A stretch of 64,000 bases of DNA from Shewanella cutis (GTDB lineage: Bacteria; Pseudomonadota; Gammaproteobacteria; Enterobacterales; Shewanellaceae). The position numbers and the translations under genes are program-made. Positions 1 through 11,270 of this stretch are shown here, piece after piece. The notes beneath the pieces were generated by a model. That model saw nothing but the letters and a program-made list of their open reading frames with translations, ran no database searches and had not been told where the DNA came from. Each line of letters starts with the position of its first letter. The stretch's first letter is position 1. Location: positions 308,067 through 372,066 of the forward strand of contig NZ_JACSDI010000002.1 of assembly GCF_022410515.1 (NCBI RefSeq), read 5' to 3'.

Positions 1-1393
<1,393 letters not shown>

Positions 1394-2179
1394 ATGAACA
1401 AAAATAACCCGCTAACATCTCAAGCAACGCCTCGCACTCGCGGCCAGAACGCATCCACCACGCACCCGCAGCATAGGGCAGATAACCGCAGTAAAGGAAA
1501 TAAACCAAGCTCCTTCGCCAAATCTGCCAAGGTAAGTTCGCTGCGCGATACAGGGTCACAACAGAATAGTGCCAAAACACGACTTCAAAAATACTCATCG
1601 GCCTCACGCGTCAAGCCTCAAGCTGCGCCTATCATCGTCTTATTTAACAAGCCCTTCGATGTTCTGTGTCAATTTACCGATGAGCAAGGCCGTAAAACCT
1701 TAAAGGATTACATCCCTATTCCGGGAGTGTACGCCGCAGGACGATTGGATCGCGACAGTGAAGGCTTGCTACTCCTCACCAACGATGGTCAACTTCAGGC
1801 CAAACTGACTGAGCCGAAAAAGAAAACCTTTAAAACCTATTGGGTGCAAGTCGAGGGAGAACCTACGGATGCGGATTTAGCAAAATTGCGCCAAGGGGTT
1901 GAATTAAAAGATGGTATGACACTCCCCGCTAAGGTCAGCATCATGGCGACGCCGAATGTGTGGCCGCGTAATCCACCAATCCGTGAGCGAAAAAACATCC
2001 CAACCACTTGGCTGGAAATTCAAATCCACGAAGGACGCAATCGCCAAGTTCGGCGGATGACGGCCCATATTGGTTTTCCGACCTTAAGACTTATTCGCTA
2101 TAAAATAGGCCAATGGAGTCTAGATGATTTAGCGACAGGTGAGCATAAATGCATACTGGTGGCTCAAAAGACCGAATAG
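1394..2179 (+). CDS. rluE: 23S rRNA pseudouridine synthase RluE (RsuA/RluB/E/F family)
   Basis: RluE makes pseudouridine in the peptidyl-transferase domain of 23S rRNA (position 2457 in E. coli). The protein has 261 residues. The catalytic motif [10 protein letters not shown] is at 116-125 with Asp119 as the nucleophile, and the family motif [10 protein letters not shown] lies near the C terminus. [11 protein letters not shown] in the second half is typical of RluE rather than RluB or RluF. The first 75 or so residues are basic and low in complexity, like the shorter extension in E. coli RluE, and no S4 domain is visible. The ATG at 1394 has no strong ribosome binding site. nudJ follows after 55 bp, so co-transcription is likely. 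Confidence 0.92.
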   Translation: MNKNNPLTSQATPRTRGQNASTTHPQHRADNRSKGNKPSSFAKSAKVSSLRDTGSQQNSAKTRLQKYSSASRVKPQAAPIIVLFNKPFDVLCQFTDEQGRKTLKDYIPIPGVYAAGRLDRDSEGLLLLTNDGQLQAKLTEPKKKTFKTYWVQVEGEPTDADLAKLRQGVELKDGMTLPAKVSIMATPNVWPRNPPIRERKNIPTTWLEIQIHEGRNRQVRRMTAHIGFPTLRLIRYKIGQWSLDDLATGEHKCILVAQKTE

Positions 2180-2234
2180 TCTTGCGCCAACAAGCAATCC
2201 AATATCCTAATCAAGTCACTCAAAGGTAATCACT

Positions 2235-2711
2235 GTGACAGTAAAAGCAAGATATAAACCCAATGTAACAGTTGCTTGTATTATCCATGCCCCTACCGAG
2301 GATAAGTATCTATTATTGGAAGAGTGGATTGATGGTGAGCAGCGTTTTAATCAACCAGCAGGACATTTGGAAGCGAATGAAAGTCTTATCCAAGCCTGTG
2401 AGCGCGAAGTCCTTGAGGAAACAGGCCTTCAACTCAAGCCACAGGGATTGGTCGGGATTTATCAATTTAGCGCCAATCAGGACCTCGCATTTGTGCGTTT
2501 TACCTTTTTGGTGCAAGTAGATACGCTACTCACACCTAAGCCACAGGATGCGGATATTTATGCCGCCCATTGGTTGAGCTTTGAGCAGATCGCAGCTAAA
2601 GCTCATCAACTGCGCAGTCCATTAGTGCTCGATTGCCTCAACGATTACCGCAAACAGTTGCAACAAGGGCAAATTCATTCGCTCGAATTACTCAATAGTC
2701 AGCGTCTGTAG
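2235..2711 (+). CDS. nudJ: Nudix phosphohydrolase NudJ
   Basis: 158-residue Nudix hydrolase. The Nudix box runs from about residue 43 (GHLEAN, E49, R57-E58, E61-E62, G64) and matches GX5EX7REUXEEXGU. E. coli NudJ (YmfB) removes phosphates from nucleoside di- and triphosphates and from the thiamine precursor HMP-PP; that substrate range is family knowledge, not visible here. The start is taken as the GTG at 2235 (GTGACAGTAAAAGC), with AAGG about 8 nt upstream. The place between rluE and mnmA is the same as in E. coli, which supports the NudJ call over other Nudix members. Confidence 0.88.
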   Translation: MTVKARYKPNVTVACIIHAPTEDKYLLLEEWIDGEQRFNQPAGHLEANESLIQACEREVLEETGLQLKPQGLVGIYQFSANQDLAFVRFTFLVQVDTLLTPKPQDADIYAAHWLSFEQIAAKAHQLRSPLVLDCLNDYRKQLQQGQIHSLELLNSQRL

Positions 2712-3007
2712 GGATGTCAAAGATAGCCCCAAGCAACAAGGCGTGATAGAATACGCCCCCGCGTAAATGCGCGATTCGATAAGGCATTTAACTGCGCTTT
2801 TGGGTTAAAAATTTGGGGTATTTTTGCATCATACATCTGGTACTTAATGATGTTGGGCTGATGTAACTCAGATGCTAAACGAATCACCGATAAGCCTGCC
2901 CTAACTACGCAGCTAAATAAACGCAGATTTAAAAGTGAGTCATGCGCGAATGACGATGGTTCAAGCCACGACTCGCTAACACATATACTCAATGGTTTTT
3001 AGGATCT

Positions 3008-4126
3008 ATGACATCAATCGAACCCACTCATACAGGAAAAAAAGTCATTGTCGGCATGTCCGGCGGTGTTGATTCATCCGTTTCAGCCTATTTGCTTATG
3101 CAGCAAGGCTATCAGGTTGAAGGCCTTTTCATGAAGAACTGGGAAGAAGATGACAACGACGAGTATTGCGCGGCCGCTGAAGATTTAAAGGATGCTCAAG
3201 CCGTGTGCGATAAGCTTGGGATCAAACTGCACACGGTCAACTTTGCCGCCGAATATTGGGACAATGTATTTGAGTATTTCCTTGCCGAATACAAAGCGGG
3301 GCGTACCCCAAATCCCGATATCATGTGCAACAAAGAAATCAAATTTAAGGCTTTTTTAGAGTTTGCCGACGATATTCTCGATGCCGACTACATCGCCATG
3401 GGTCACTATGTGCGCCGCCGCGATAATGCCGATGGCACGACGCAAATGCTGCGCGGTGTCGACAACAATAAAGATCAAAGCTACTTCCTATACACCTTAA
3501 GCCATGAACAAGTGGCGCGCAGTCTGTTTCCGGTGGGTGAACTCGAAAAACACGAAGTGCGTGAGATCGCCAAACAAATGGGATTAATTACCCATGATAA
3601 GAAAGACAGCACCGGTATTTGCTTTATCGGTGAGCGAAAATTTACTGAATTTTTAGGTAATTACCTACCCGCACAGCCCGGCAATATTGAAACCGCCGAA
3701 GGTGAAGTGATTGGCACGCACCAAGGTTTGATGTACCACACCTTAGGCCAACGTAAAGGTCTGGGGATTGGCGGCATGAAAAATAGCAACGACGACCCAT
3801 GGTACGTGGTGGATAAAGATCTCAAACGTAACGTGCTTGTTGTTGGCCAAGGTGGCCACCACCCGCGCTTGATGTCCAATGGCATGTTAGTCAATCAACT
3901 GCACTGGGTCGATCGTAAAGGCCCTATCAATGGCAGCCAGATTGTGGTGAAAACCCGTTATCGTCAGCAGGATATCCCCTGCACCCTCACCTATCTTGAT
4001 GAGAATACGCTCAAAGTCGTGTTTGATGAGCCCGTTGCTGCTGTAACGCCCGGGCAGTCAGCCGTCTTTTACGATGGCGAAGTATGCCTCGGTGGCGGGA
4101 TTATCGATCAACTGATCCGAGGATAA
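3008..4126 (+). CDS. mnmA: tRNA-specific 2-thiouridylase MnmA
   Basis: MnmA activates U34 of tRNA-Lys, -Glu and -Gln with ATP and inserts sulfur received from the TusE relay, giving s2U34. The 372-residue protein has the PP-loop GMSGGVDSS at 16-24, the catalytic cysteine C107 in [10 protein letters not shown] and its partner C205 in [10 protein letters not shown]. Length and motif order are normal. The ATG at 3008 follows AGGATCT. The gap of 296 bp after nudJ leaves room for its own promoter. hflD begins 3 bp after the stop, so the two are surely co-transcribed. The window also carries tRNA-Lys(UUU) genes, one of the substrates. Confidence 0.97.
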   Translation: MTSIEPTHTGKKVIVGMSGGVDSSVSAYLLMQQGYQVEGLFMKNWEEDDNDEYCAAAEDLKDAQAVCDKLGIKLHTVNFAAEYWDNVFEYFLAEYKAGRTPNPDIMCNKEIKFKAFLEFADDILDADYIAMGHYVRRRDNADGTTQMLRGVDNNKDQSYFLYTLSHEQVARSLFPVGELEKHEVREIAKQMGLITHDKKDSTGICFIGERKFTEFLGNYLPAQPGNIETAEGEVIGTHQGLMYHTLGQRKGLGIGGMKNSNDDPWYVVDKDLKRNVLVVGQGGHHPRLMSNGMLVNQLHWVDRKGPINGSQIVVKTRYRQQDIPCTLTYLDENTLKVVFDEPVAAVTPGQSAVFYDGEVCLGGGIIDQLIRG

Positions 4127-4129
4127 ACC

Positions 4130-4747
4130 GTGAACGAACAGCTCCATAATCGCACAATGGCCTTTGCAGGAATACTGCAGGCCATTACGCAAGTTCAGTA
4201 TTTAGCCCGTCACGGTGAAAGTGACACCGATGAGCTGGCAGCCAGTTTACACACCATTTTAGTGACCGATCCTGAAACCCCCGCCGATGTCTACCAAGAT
4301 AAGGTTGCCCTGTACAAGGGCTATCAGTTGGTTTTAAACCAACTGGGGGATAGCAGTCAAAAAGATGTGGAAATTACCCGTTATTTGGTGGGCATTTTAG
4401 CCCTTGAACGTAAACTTGCGCGTTCAAACAGTGGCTTATCCATGCTTGCCGAGCGCATTAATCAGGTGAATCGTCAGTTACATCATTTTGCGATCACTGA
4501 CGAACAAGTGATTGCCAATCTGGCCAGTATTTATAGCGATATTATCAGTAATCTTGGACCTAAGATTCAGATCTCAGGCAATCCGCTGTGCTTACAACGT
4601 CCAATAGTGCAACAAAAAATTCGCGCCTTGCTGCTCGCAGCCATGCGCAGCGCAGTGTTATGGCGACAACTGGGCGGCAAACGTCGACACTTAGTCTTTG
4701 CCCGCAAAGCCATCTTAGACACAGCGAAGAAAAGTCTTACCCTATAA
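4130..4747 (+). CDS. hflD: High frequency lysogenization protein HflD homologue
   Basis: 205-residue, mostly helical protein of the HflD (YcfC) family, which in E. coli binds the phage lambda CII activator and sits at the membrane. Its own cellular job is not settled. No catalytic motif is visible. The start is GTG at 4130, 3 bp after the mnmA stop, and the mnmA-hflD-purB order is conserved in gammaproteobacteria, which is the main support. The next gene, purB, starts 29 bp downstream with its own AAGGAG site. Confidence 0.9.
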   Translation: MNEQLHNRTMAFAGILQAITQVQYLARHGESDTDELAASLHTILVTDPETPADVYQDKVALYKGYQLVLNQLGDSSQKDVEITRYLVGILALERKLARSNSGLSMLAERINQVNRQLHHFAITDEQVIANLASIYSDIISNLGPKIQISGNPLCLQRPIVQQKIRALLLAAMRSAVLWRQLGGKRRHLVFARKAILDTAKKSLTL

Positions 4748-4755
4748 TAAAATAA

Positions 4756-6147
<1,392 letters not shown>

Positions 6148-6224
6148 AGTTCAGTTTACGGCTAACGCTTCGTTTAACGCTAAGCTGACATGCTTAGCTT
6201 ATTATCTAGCCACAAATAAGGATT

Positions 6225-6257
6225 AAGGCGGTTACATTCGATGTAGTCGCCTTTTTT
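6225..6257 (+). terminator. Strong hairpin with T-run between purB and roxA
   Basis: A 13-bp stem (AAGGCGGTTACAT with ATGTAGTCGCCTT, including two G-U pairs), a three-base loop and six T residues make a textbook intrinsic terminator for purB. The T-run ends only 6 nt before the roxA ATG. Confidence 0.8.
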
Positions 6258-6263
6258 GACACT

Positions 6264-7403
6264 ATGTATAAACTCAATCTCGATATTGCCCAGTTCCTCA
6301 AGGATTACTGGCAACAAAAACCTGTGGTCATCAAAGGCGCTTTTCCTCACTTTGAAGATCCAATCAGTGCCGATGAGCTGGCCGGCCTTGCCTGCGAAGA
6401 AGAAATCACTTCGCGCATCGTCGTTACCCAAAAAGATAACTGGGAAGTGATCCAAGGCCCCTTTGAGGATTACGACAATTACGGTGAAACCCACTGGCAA
6501 TTATTGGTGCAAGCGGTTAACCATTGGTATCCCGACTCACAACCCCTCGTTGAGGCCTTTCGTTTTCTCCCCGATTGGCGATTCGATGATTTGATGGTGT
6601 CATTTGCCACTCCAAGTGGCGGTGTCGGTCCCCATATCGACAACTACGATGTGTTTATTATTCAAGGCGAAGGTCAGCGCCGCTGGACCGTAGGTGACAA
6701 CACCCCACAACAACGTCGTGGTGGTAATCCTAATTCACCTCTGGTTGAAGACTTTGACCCCATCATTGATATGGTGTTAGAGAAAGGCGATATGCTTTAT
6801 ATTCCGCCAGGATTCCCACACTGCGGTGAAACCTTAACCTTAGCCTTGAGCTATTCAATTGGTTACCGCGCACCCAGTCAGCAAGAATTAGTCAGCGAAG
6901 TGGCCGACTATTTACTCGACAAAAATTTGGGTCAACAGCGTTTTACCTCCGCATCCGAGCCAGCAAATCCAGGCATTATCAGCCAAGATCATCAACTCGG
7001 CATTATGTCGCTATTAAGTCAACTAGCCCAAGATCCTGCGAGTTATCAGGTAGTGTTAGGTAAACTGCTAAGCCAAAACCGATTCGAATTAGATATTTGT
7101 GAGGGTGAAGAAGCCTATAGTATTGACGATCTGCAAGATGCCTTTGAACAAGGCGCTGGCGTGAATCGCATTGGCGGTTTAAAAGTACTACGTTTAGAGA
7201 ATGACGCTCACTCGCGCTTATTCATCAATGGCGAAATCTATAATCTCCCTAATACGCCAGAAACCGTGCTTGCACAGTTAAGTGATCATGTCAGCTTTGA
7301 TTGCGAAACAGCTTTGGCGTTATGCGAACATGATGAAGTACAACAGCTATTGCTGGAACTGATTAATCAAGGTTTATACTATTTAAGTGATGAAGAAGCG
7401 TAA
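6264..7403 (+). CDS. roxA: Ribosomal protein L16 arginine hydroxylase (RoxA/YcfD, JmjC cupin oxygenase)
   Basis: 379-residue 2-oxoglutarate- and Fe(II)-dependent oxygenase. E. coli RoxA (YcfD) hydroxylates an arginine of ribosomal protein L16. The iron ligands are visible as H124 and D126 in GPHIDNYDVF and H186 in PPGFPHCGE. The N-terminal PVVIKGAF and the DPISADELAGLA stretch are typical of YcfD, and the C-terminal winged-helix-like part is present. No Shine-Dalgarno sequence lies in front of the ATG, because the purB terminator occupies that position. The start is nevertheless fixed by homology. Confidence 0.9.
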   Translation: MYKLNLDIAQFLKDYWQQKPVVIKGAFPHFEDPISADELAGLACEEEITSRIVVTQKDNWEVIQGPFEDYDNYGETHWQLLVQAVNHWYPDSQPLVEAFRFLPDWRFDDLMVSFATPSGGVGPHIDNYDVFIIQGEGQRRWTVGDNTPQQRRGGNPNSPLVEDFDPIIDMVLEKGDMLYIPPGFPHCGETLTLALSYSIGYRAPSQQELVSEVADYLLDKNLGQQRFTSASEPANPGIISQDHQLGIMSLLSQLAQDPASYQVVLGKLLSQNRFELDICEGEEAYSIDDLQDAFEQGAGVNRIGGLKVLRLENDAHSRLFINGEIYNLPNTPETVLAQLSDHVSFDCETALALCEHDEVQQLLLELINQGLYYLSDEEA

Positions 7404-7477
7404 TCCTTAAGTCGATATTGAATGAAATCGACGGTAAGCTCAGCGTAAAACACGACGATTTAGACTGACTTAACAAC

Positions 7478-7507
7478 AAAGGCACTCGATTGAGTGCCTT
7501 TGGTTTT
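7478..7507. terminator. Terminator downstream of roxA, shared with convergent gene
   Basis: AAAGGCACTC and GAGTGCCTTT form a 10-bp stem around CGATT..., followed by GGTTTT. It lies between the roxA stop and the stop of the convergent DUF4826 gene and can serve both. Confidence 0.75.
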
Positions 7508-7529
7508 ATGACTTAACACAAGGCTAAGT

Positions 7530-7982
7530 CTAGCTATTCCACAGTTTTTCATCATTGTGCATACGATATAAGCTCTCTGCACGGGAGACTAATAACTGGG
7601 CAAATTTTGCCTGGGTTGCATCGCGTCTGGTGGCGCCTGAACGGATCAAATTTTCAGCCTGCATTTGCCACATCATCGAGAAATGACGAACCGCATCACG
7701 CGCCGTTTTCGCCACTTTGACATCCACAAGATCCGATGGTAAATCGCCTGACATCACCCAATAGGTTTTGGTCGTAGGACGTTTAGATTCCATTTTCCAA
7801 ATCGCTAAATAAGGTGCGAGGTAACGGCTTTCATCGGCTAAGACCTTACTTGGGATCACCCCTTTTTCCGCTAAAAAACGGTTTGCTTTTTGGAATTGTG
7901 TTCTGACCCACTCTTGGCGCAATTTCTCCATTTCTTCAGGAGTGATTGTTGGTTGAGCTTGATCGACAGCTTGTTCAGTCAT
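7530..7982 (-). CDS. DUF4826-type conserved protein of unknown function
   Basis: 150 residues, soluble, with no signal peptide or membrane segment. Conserved-looking stretches are YLAPYLAIWKMES and YWVMSGDLPSDLV, followed by a helical C-terminal part. I recall such sequences as DUF4826, seen in marine gammaproteobacteria, but no function is known to me. The ATG at 7982 is preceded by AGGACGGAAGT, which gives an acceptable ribosome binding site. It diverges from leucine dehydrogenase and converges on roxA, so it is probably a single-gene unit. Confidence 0.65.
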   Translation of the reverse strand: MTEQAVDQAQPTITPEEMEKLRQEWVRTQFQKANRFLAEKGVIPSKVLADESRYLAPYLAIWKMESKRPTTKTYWVMSGDLPSDLVDVKVAKTARDAVRHFSMMWQMQAENLIRSGATRRDATQAKFAQLLVSRAESLYRMHNDEKLWNS

Positions 7983-8062
7983 ACTTCCGTCCTATCTTAT
8001 TGTTATAGCGCGGCTCTCATTCTTGGGACAGCACGCGAATCATACTAATGTCTGAAAACTTC

Positions 8063-8109
8063 ACCAGTTGAAACTGGTTTCACACTCAAAACCTTACGTT
8101 TACGTAAAG
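8063..8109. promoter_or_regulatory. Candidate LiuR-type operator and adjacent palindromes upstream of ldh
   Basis: TTACGTTTACGTAAA at 8094-8108 contains the palindrome TTTACGTAAA and resembles the operator described for LiuR, the MerR-type regulator of branched-chain amino acid degradation in Shewanella and relatives. Thirty bases upstream is a perfect 7-bp inverted repeat, ACCAGTT-GA-AACTGGT (8063-8078), which overlaps a second one (GAAAC-TG-GTTTC). The assignment to LiuR is from memory of the motif and the leucine dehydrogenase context. Confidence 0.5.
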
Positions 8110-8262
8110 TGGAAAGCTAGATTGCCACAAATAATCAATTTATTCGGTCTTTATGCATGGTTGAGAGTATCGCTAAATGCTATGGTTCTGCAATAAATAT
8201 AACGAGCGGTCGATGGGAAGTCATTCTATCGACGTTTTATTGTGTATAGCGGAGAATTTCAC

Positions 8263-9297
8263 GTGGCTGTATTTAATCATGTATCCTTTGATGAGCATGA
8301 ACAGGTCGTATTCTGTCATGATAAAGAAAGTGGCTTAAAAGCCATTATTGCCATCCATAATACCAATTTAGGCCCTGCTGTGGGTGGATGCCGGATGTGG
8401 AACTACCAATCCGATGACGAAGCCCTGACAGACGTATTACGCCTCTCCCGCGGTATGACTTACAAAAACGCGCTCGCAGGTTTAACCATGGGTGGTGGTA
8501 AGTCAGTGATTATTGCCGATCCTAAGCGTCCAGACCGCGAAGCCCTCTTTCGTGCCTTTGGCCGTTTTATCAATAGTCTAGGTGGACGTTACTATTCCGC
8601 AGAAGACGTCGGCACCACGACAGCTGATATCATGATTGCCCATCAAGAAACGCCTTACATGGCAGGGCTTGAAGGCAAGAGTGGCGATCCATCGCCATTT
8701 ACAGCACTAGGCACCTATTTAGGGATCAAGGCTGCTGTTAAGCATAAACTCGATTTAGACAGCTTAAAGGGCCTTAAAATCGCCGTTCAAGGGGTTGGTC
8801 ATGTGGGTTACTATCTGTGTAAACATTTGCATGAAGAAGGTGCACAGCTGATTGTTACCGATATTCATCAGGCATCACTTGATAGAGTGGCTACCGACTT
8901 TGGTGCTACCGTTGTTGCACCACAGGATATCTACTCCCAAGACGTTGATGTGTACGCCCCATGCGCACTAGGTGCGACCTTAAATGATGTCACGCTGCCA
9001 CAGCTTAAAGCTAAGGTTGTTGCGGGTTGCGCCAACAACCAATTAGCCGAAGTTCGCCATGGCGAGCAGTTAAAAGAAATGGGCATTCTGTATGCGCCAG
9101 ATTATGTGATTAACGCAGGCGGCATTATCAACGTGTCATTTGAAAAAGATTATGACGCAGCAAAATCAGAAGCTAAGGTCAGAGAAATCTACAACACGCT
9201 GCTGAAGATTTTTGCTAAGGCTGATGCTGAAAACCGCACTACAGGTGCAGTAGCTGACGAAATGGCCCGTGCCATTTACCAAGCGGCCAAAGCCTAA
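8263..9297 (+). CDS. ldh: Leucine dehydrogenase (Glu/Leu/Phe/Val dehydrogenase family)
   Basis: NAD-dependent oxidative deamination of leucine and other branched-chain amino acids to 2-oxo acids, the entry to their degradation. With the start used here the protein has 344 residues. It shows GPAVGGCRMW near 37-46, the lysines K68 (MTYKNAL) and K80 (LTMGGGKSV) of the active site, and the Rossmann motif VQGVGHVGYYL. An earlier in-frame GTG exists at 8242, but GGAGA at 8251 is ideally spaced for the GTG at 8263 (product begins MAVFNHVSF). The upstream LiuR-like site fits this pathway. Confidence 0.9.
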   Translation: MAVFNHVSFDEHEQVVFCHDKESGLKAIIAIHNTNLGPAVGGCRMWNYQSDDEALTDVLRLSRGMTYKNALAGLTMGGGKSVIIADPKRPDREALFRAFGRFINSLGGRYYSAEDVGTTTADIMIAHQETPYMAGLEGKSGDPSPFTALGTYLGIKAAVKHKLDLDSLKGLKIAVQGVGHVGYYLCKHLHEEGAQLIVTDIHQASLDRVATDFGATVVAPQDIYSQDVDVYAPCALGATLNDVTLPQLKAKVVAGCANNQLAEVRHGEQLKEMGILYAPDYVINAGGIINVSFEKDYDAAKSEAKVREIYNTLLKIFAKADAENRTTGAVADEMARAIYQAAKA

Positions 9298-9310
9298 CAC
9301 GGCATTTGTG

Positions 9311-9336
9311 GCGGACAACGGTTTGTTGTCCGCTTA
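9311..9336 (+). terminator. Hairpin after ldh
   Basis: GCGGACAAC and GTTGTCCGC form a 9-bp perfect stem with a 5-nt loop 13 bp after the stop codon. The T-tract is weak, so termination may be partial. Confidence 0.55.
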
Positions 9337-9493
9337 CTCTATGAGTTCCACTTCTTGCATACTGTAAAAAATAAATTCCTCTCAATACCAACCAGATAAT
9401 AAAACGCCACGTAAAATTCACGTTTCTGTAGTGGAAAAGTCGATATCCCTCTGCTTGAATTAACAACTCGTCAGTCACAGAGAAGGTGCCACT

Positions 9494-9841
9494 ATGGTCA
9501 GTTTCAAATATGAGCTGGGGAAAGACTCACTTGAATTACAAGCAAGTGATTGGTCTGGTTTAGAGAGAGTCTATATCAATGGTGAAATGGTTTCGCGTAA
9601 ACTCAATTTTGGCCATCAAAGTGAACATCTGATCAAATTGAAAGATGGTGGACAGTGTCTCTTTAAGCTGTTTATTGATCCATTCACCAATGAGTTAACC
9701 TGCCGTATCTACAGACGCGATCAGTTATTAACGAGTCTAAAGCAGGGAAAAAATAGCTTAATGCAGCGGCAGCGATTACTTCAGCAAGGGTTGTTGCTGG
9801 GGTCAAGCTTAGTGTTAATTTTTATGCTACTCCCTTTGTAA
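9494..9841 (+). CDS. Unknown 115-residue protein with C-terminal membrane anchor
   Basis: I do not recognise this protein. Residues 1-75 look like a small beta-rich domain (alternating hydrophobics such as VYINGEMVSRKLNF and CLFKLFIDPF). A basic linker with glutamines follows (QRQRLLQQG), then one hydrophobic helix to the end (LLLGSSLVLIFMLLPL), as in a tail-anchored inner-membrane protein. AAGG precedes the ATG by 7 nt, and base composition is like its neighbours. It converges on the MarR gene, with 29 bp between the stops. A real gene is likely; function open. Confidence 0.7.
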   Translation: MVSFKYELGKDSLELQASDWSGLERVYINGEMVSRKLNFGHQSEHLIKLKDGGQCLFKLFIDPFTNELTCRIYRRDQLLTSLKQGKNSLMQRQRLLQQGLLLGSSLVLIFMLLPL

Positions 9842-9870
9842 ATAGCAAAACTAGCCGAAGGTATTATCGA

Positions 9871-10290
9871 CTAATCTGAAAGCTTATTTATTTTATTCAA
9901 AAGCTTAATGAAATTTATTCGTTCTTCCTCACTCAGATTAGCAAGAAACTTTTCATTGACTCGCTCGGCCTCTCGGATGAGGTCCTGCTCCAACGCTTTG
10001 GCCTCATCGGTCAGAAAAATCTGAAATGCACGGCGGTTATCGAGTTCCTGATGACGAGTAATCAACCCCTGCACCTGCAACTGATCCAGCAGTCGCGTCA
10101 TAGTATAGTTAGCCACATCACAGCGTTTAGACAGCTCGGTCTGAGTAATCCCCTCTTCCTGCCAAAGCGCAAATAACACTGGCCACAACTTAATGTCAAG
10201 CTCATAGCGTTTCAAATGCAAATCGAGCTCATTTTGTAGCTCAATATTTAAATGGGAAACAAGATAGCCTAAGCTTTCATAGCGGTTCAA
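9871..10290 (-). CDS. MarR-family transcriptional regulator
   Basis: 139 residues with the chosen TTG start at 10290, which has an excellent GGAGG six bases upstream; the longer reading from 10377 adds 29 cysteine-rich residues that do not fit the family. The winged helix is visible as ITQTELSKRCDVANYTMTRLLDQL, followed by the wing GLITRHQELDNRRAFQIFLT. Such proteins are dimeric repressors that often sense phenolic compounds or oxidants. No obvious target lies beside it: the gene converges on a small membrane protein, and its upstream side is filled by a MITE-like repeat. The ligand cannot be inferred. Confidence 0.88.
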   Translation of the reverse strand: MNRYESLGYLVSHLNIELQNELDLHLKRYELDIKLWPVLFALWQEEGITQTELSKRCDVANYTMTRLLDQLQVQGLITRHQELDNRRAFQIFLTDEAKALEQDLIREAERVNEKFLANLSEEERINFIKLLNKINKLSD

Positions 10291-10394
10291 ACAACACCTC
10301 CGAAAACAACATTTAGCCCCATCAACACTGACCACTGCCAGAGAAATATTGGTTAAGGTCTGTTTCAATACTATCACTTAACCTGTAATAAACT

Positions 10395-10660
10395 AGGGCG
10401 TGTTGATGTTTCGAGATTAAATTTTGTTCGTTCTGGCAAGCTCGTGCTCGCGAAACGAGGAATGATGTGTCGTTATTCTACTCAAATGACGAGTGACAAA
10501 GAGCAAATGCTTGCCAAACGAACCCTTCGGGCAGCGTTTGGTTGACGTTTCTGCGGCGTTATCGTCCGTTTATGTAGAATAACGACACAGTACGGACTTT
10601 GCCTTGCATAAACGCTAGCCAAATAGCTGCAAAAATAACCCTGAAACGTCAACACACCCT
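10395..10660. mobile_element. MITE-like non-autonomous element, copy 1 (266 bp)
   Basis: Bounded by imperfect 18-bp terminal inverted repeats (AGGGCGTGTTGATGTTTC left, GAAACGTCAACACACCCT right). The left 100 bp nearly matches the copy at 20433-20630. An extra block of about 85 bp lies at 10541-10625; it starts with an internal copy of the terminal core GTTGACGTTTC (10541-10551). The element contains a perfect 16-bp inverted repeat (10466-10481 with 10574-10589). No transposase gene is present. Confidence 0.75.
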
Positions 10661-10690
10661 TCAGCCCCTAACTAATTGCAATCAAAATCG

Positions 10691-11182
10691 CTAAGCATTG
10701 AGGCCATTATCATCGGTTAGATTGAATTCATTCACAAAATGGTAGTAGCAAGCACGGTTTAATTTTCCCCATAATCCGCGCTCTAAAGGCAGATAAATGC
10801 CAAAGTCGGTTAGTTTGAGCAGATTGAAATCGGTAAGGTGATGTTCGGTGCCAATACTGGTTTTCAAGGTTAACATTGGCGCTTGTGCATGCTTTAGATA
10901 ACCGACAATCACCAGTGGCATATCAACTACCTCAATACGTACTTTTTCAACAGGTGTGATCAGAAAATGCTCGCCATCGATACAATGTAAAATACTGGCA
11001 AACAACTTGGCAAACTTAGTCGGTAATGGATTGTCCTGATATAACCATTCACCAGAAAGCTGGATACGAAATAGCGCAACTTCACTACACAGCTCCGTTG
11101 GCCGTGAGACGACGTCATCCGGCTTTGGCTTGCCGGTGTATTGCTGTAACACATCGATGACATTCTCAGTAAGCTTTTCCAT
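10691..11182 (-). CDS. DUF1285-family conserved protein
   Basis: 163-residue soluble protein. The segment IDGEHFLITPVEKVRIEVVDMPLVI and the preceding CSEVALFRIQLSGEW stretch are characteristic of DUF1285, a small beta-rich family in proteobacteria with structures but no established function. The ATG at 11182 follows AAGAGGCTCT. It sits upstream of the ydiJ homologue's terminator in the opposite sense of reading order: both are on the minus strand, this gene lying downstream of ydiJ after a terminator. The MITE-like repeat begins 30 bp after its stop. Confidence 0.78.
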   Translation of the reverse strand: MEKLTENVIDVLQQYTGKPKPDDVVSRPTELCSEVALFRIQLSGEWLYQDNPLPTKFAKLFASILHCIDGEHFLITPVEKVRIEVVDMPLVIVGYLKHAQAPMLTLKTSIGTEHHLTDFNLLKLTDFGIYLPLERGLWGKLNRACYYHFVNEFNLTDDNGLNA

Positions 11183-11195
11183 AGAGCCTCTTCAA

Positions 11196-11222
11196 ATTAA
11201 AAACCAGTCTGACGACTGGTTT
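11196..11222 (-). terminator. Terminator of the ydiJ-type gene
   Basis: On the minus strand, AAACCAGTC and GACTGGTTT form the stem and are followed by TTAATTT. It lies about 50 bp beyond the ydiJ stop. Confidence 0.6.
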
Positions 11223-11270
11223 AGTGTGGCATTGCCTTAGGGATTATCCAATCCCTAATACAAAATTGCG

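Noticed and set aside
2717..2992. 91-residue frame on the minus strand between nudJ and mnmA
   Set aside because: Composition is random-looking, it has no ribosome binding site, and it covers the expected mnmA promoter.
9239..9478. 79-residue minus-strand frame overlapping the end of ldh
   Set aside because: It overlaps the ldh 3' end and its terminator hairpin and has no domain-like pattern.
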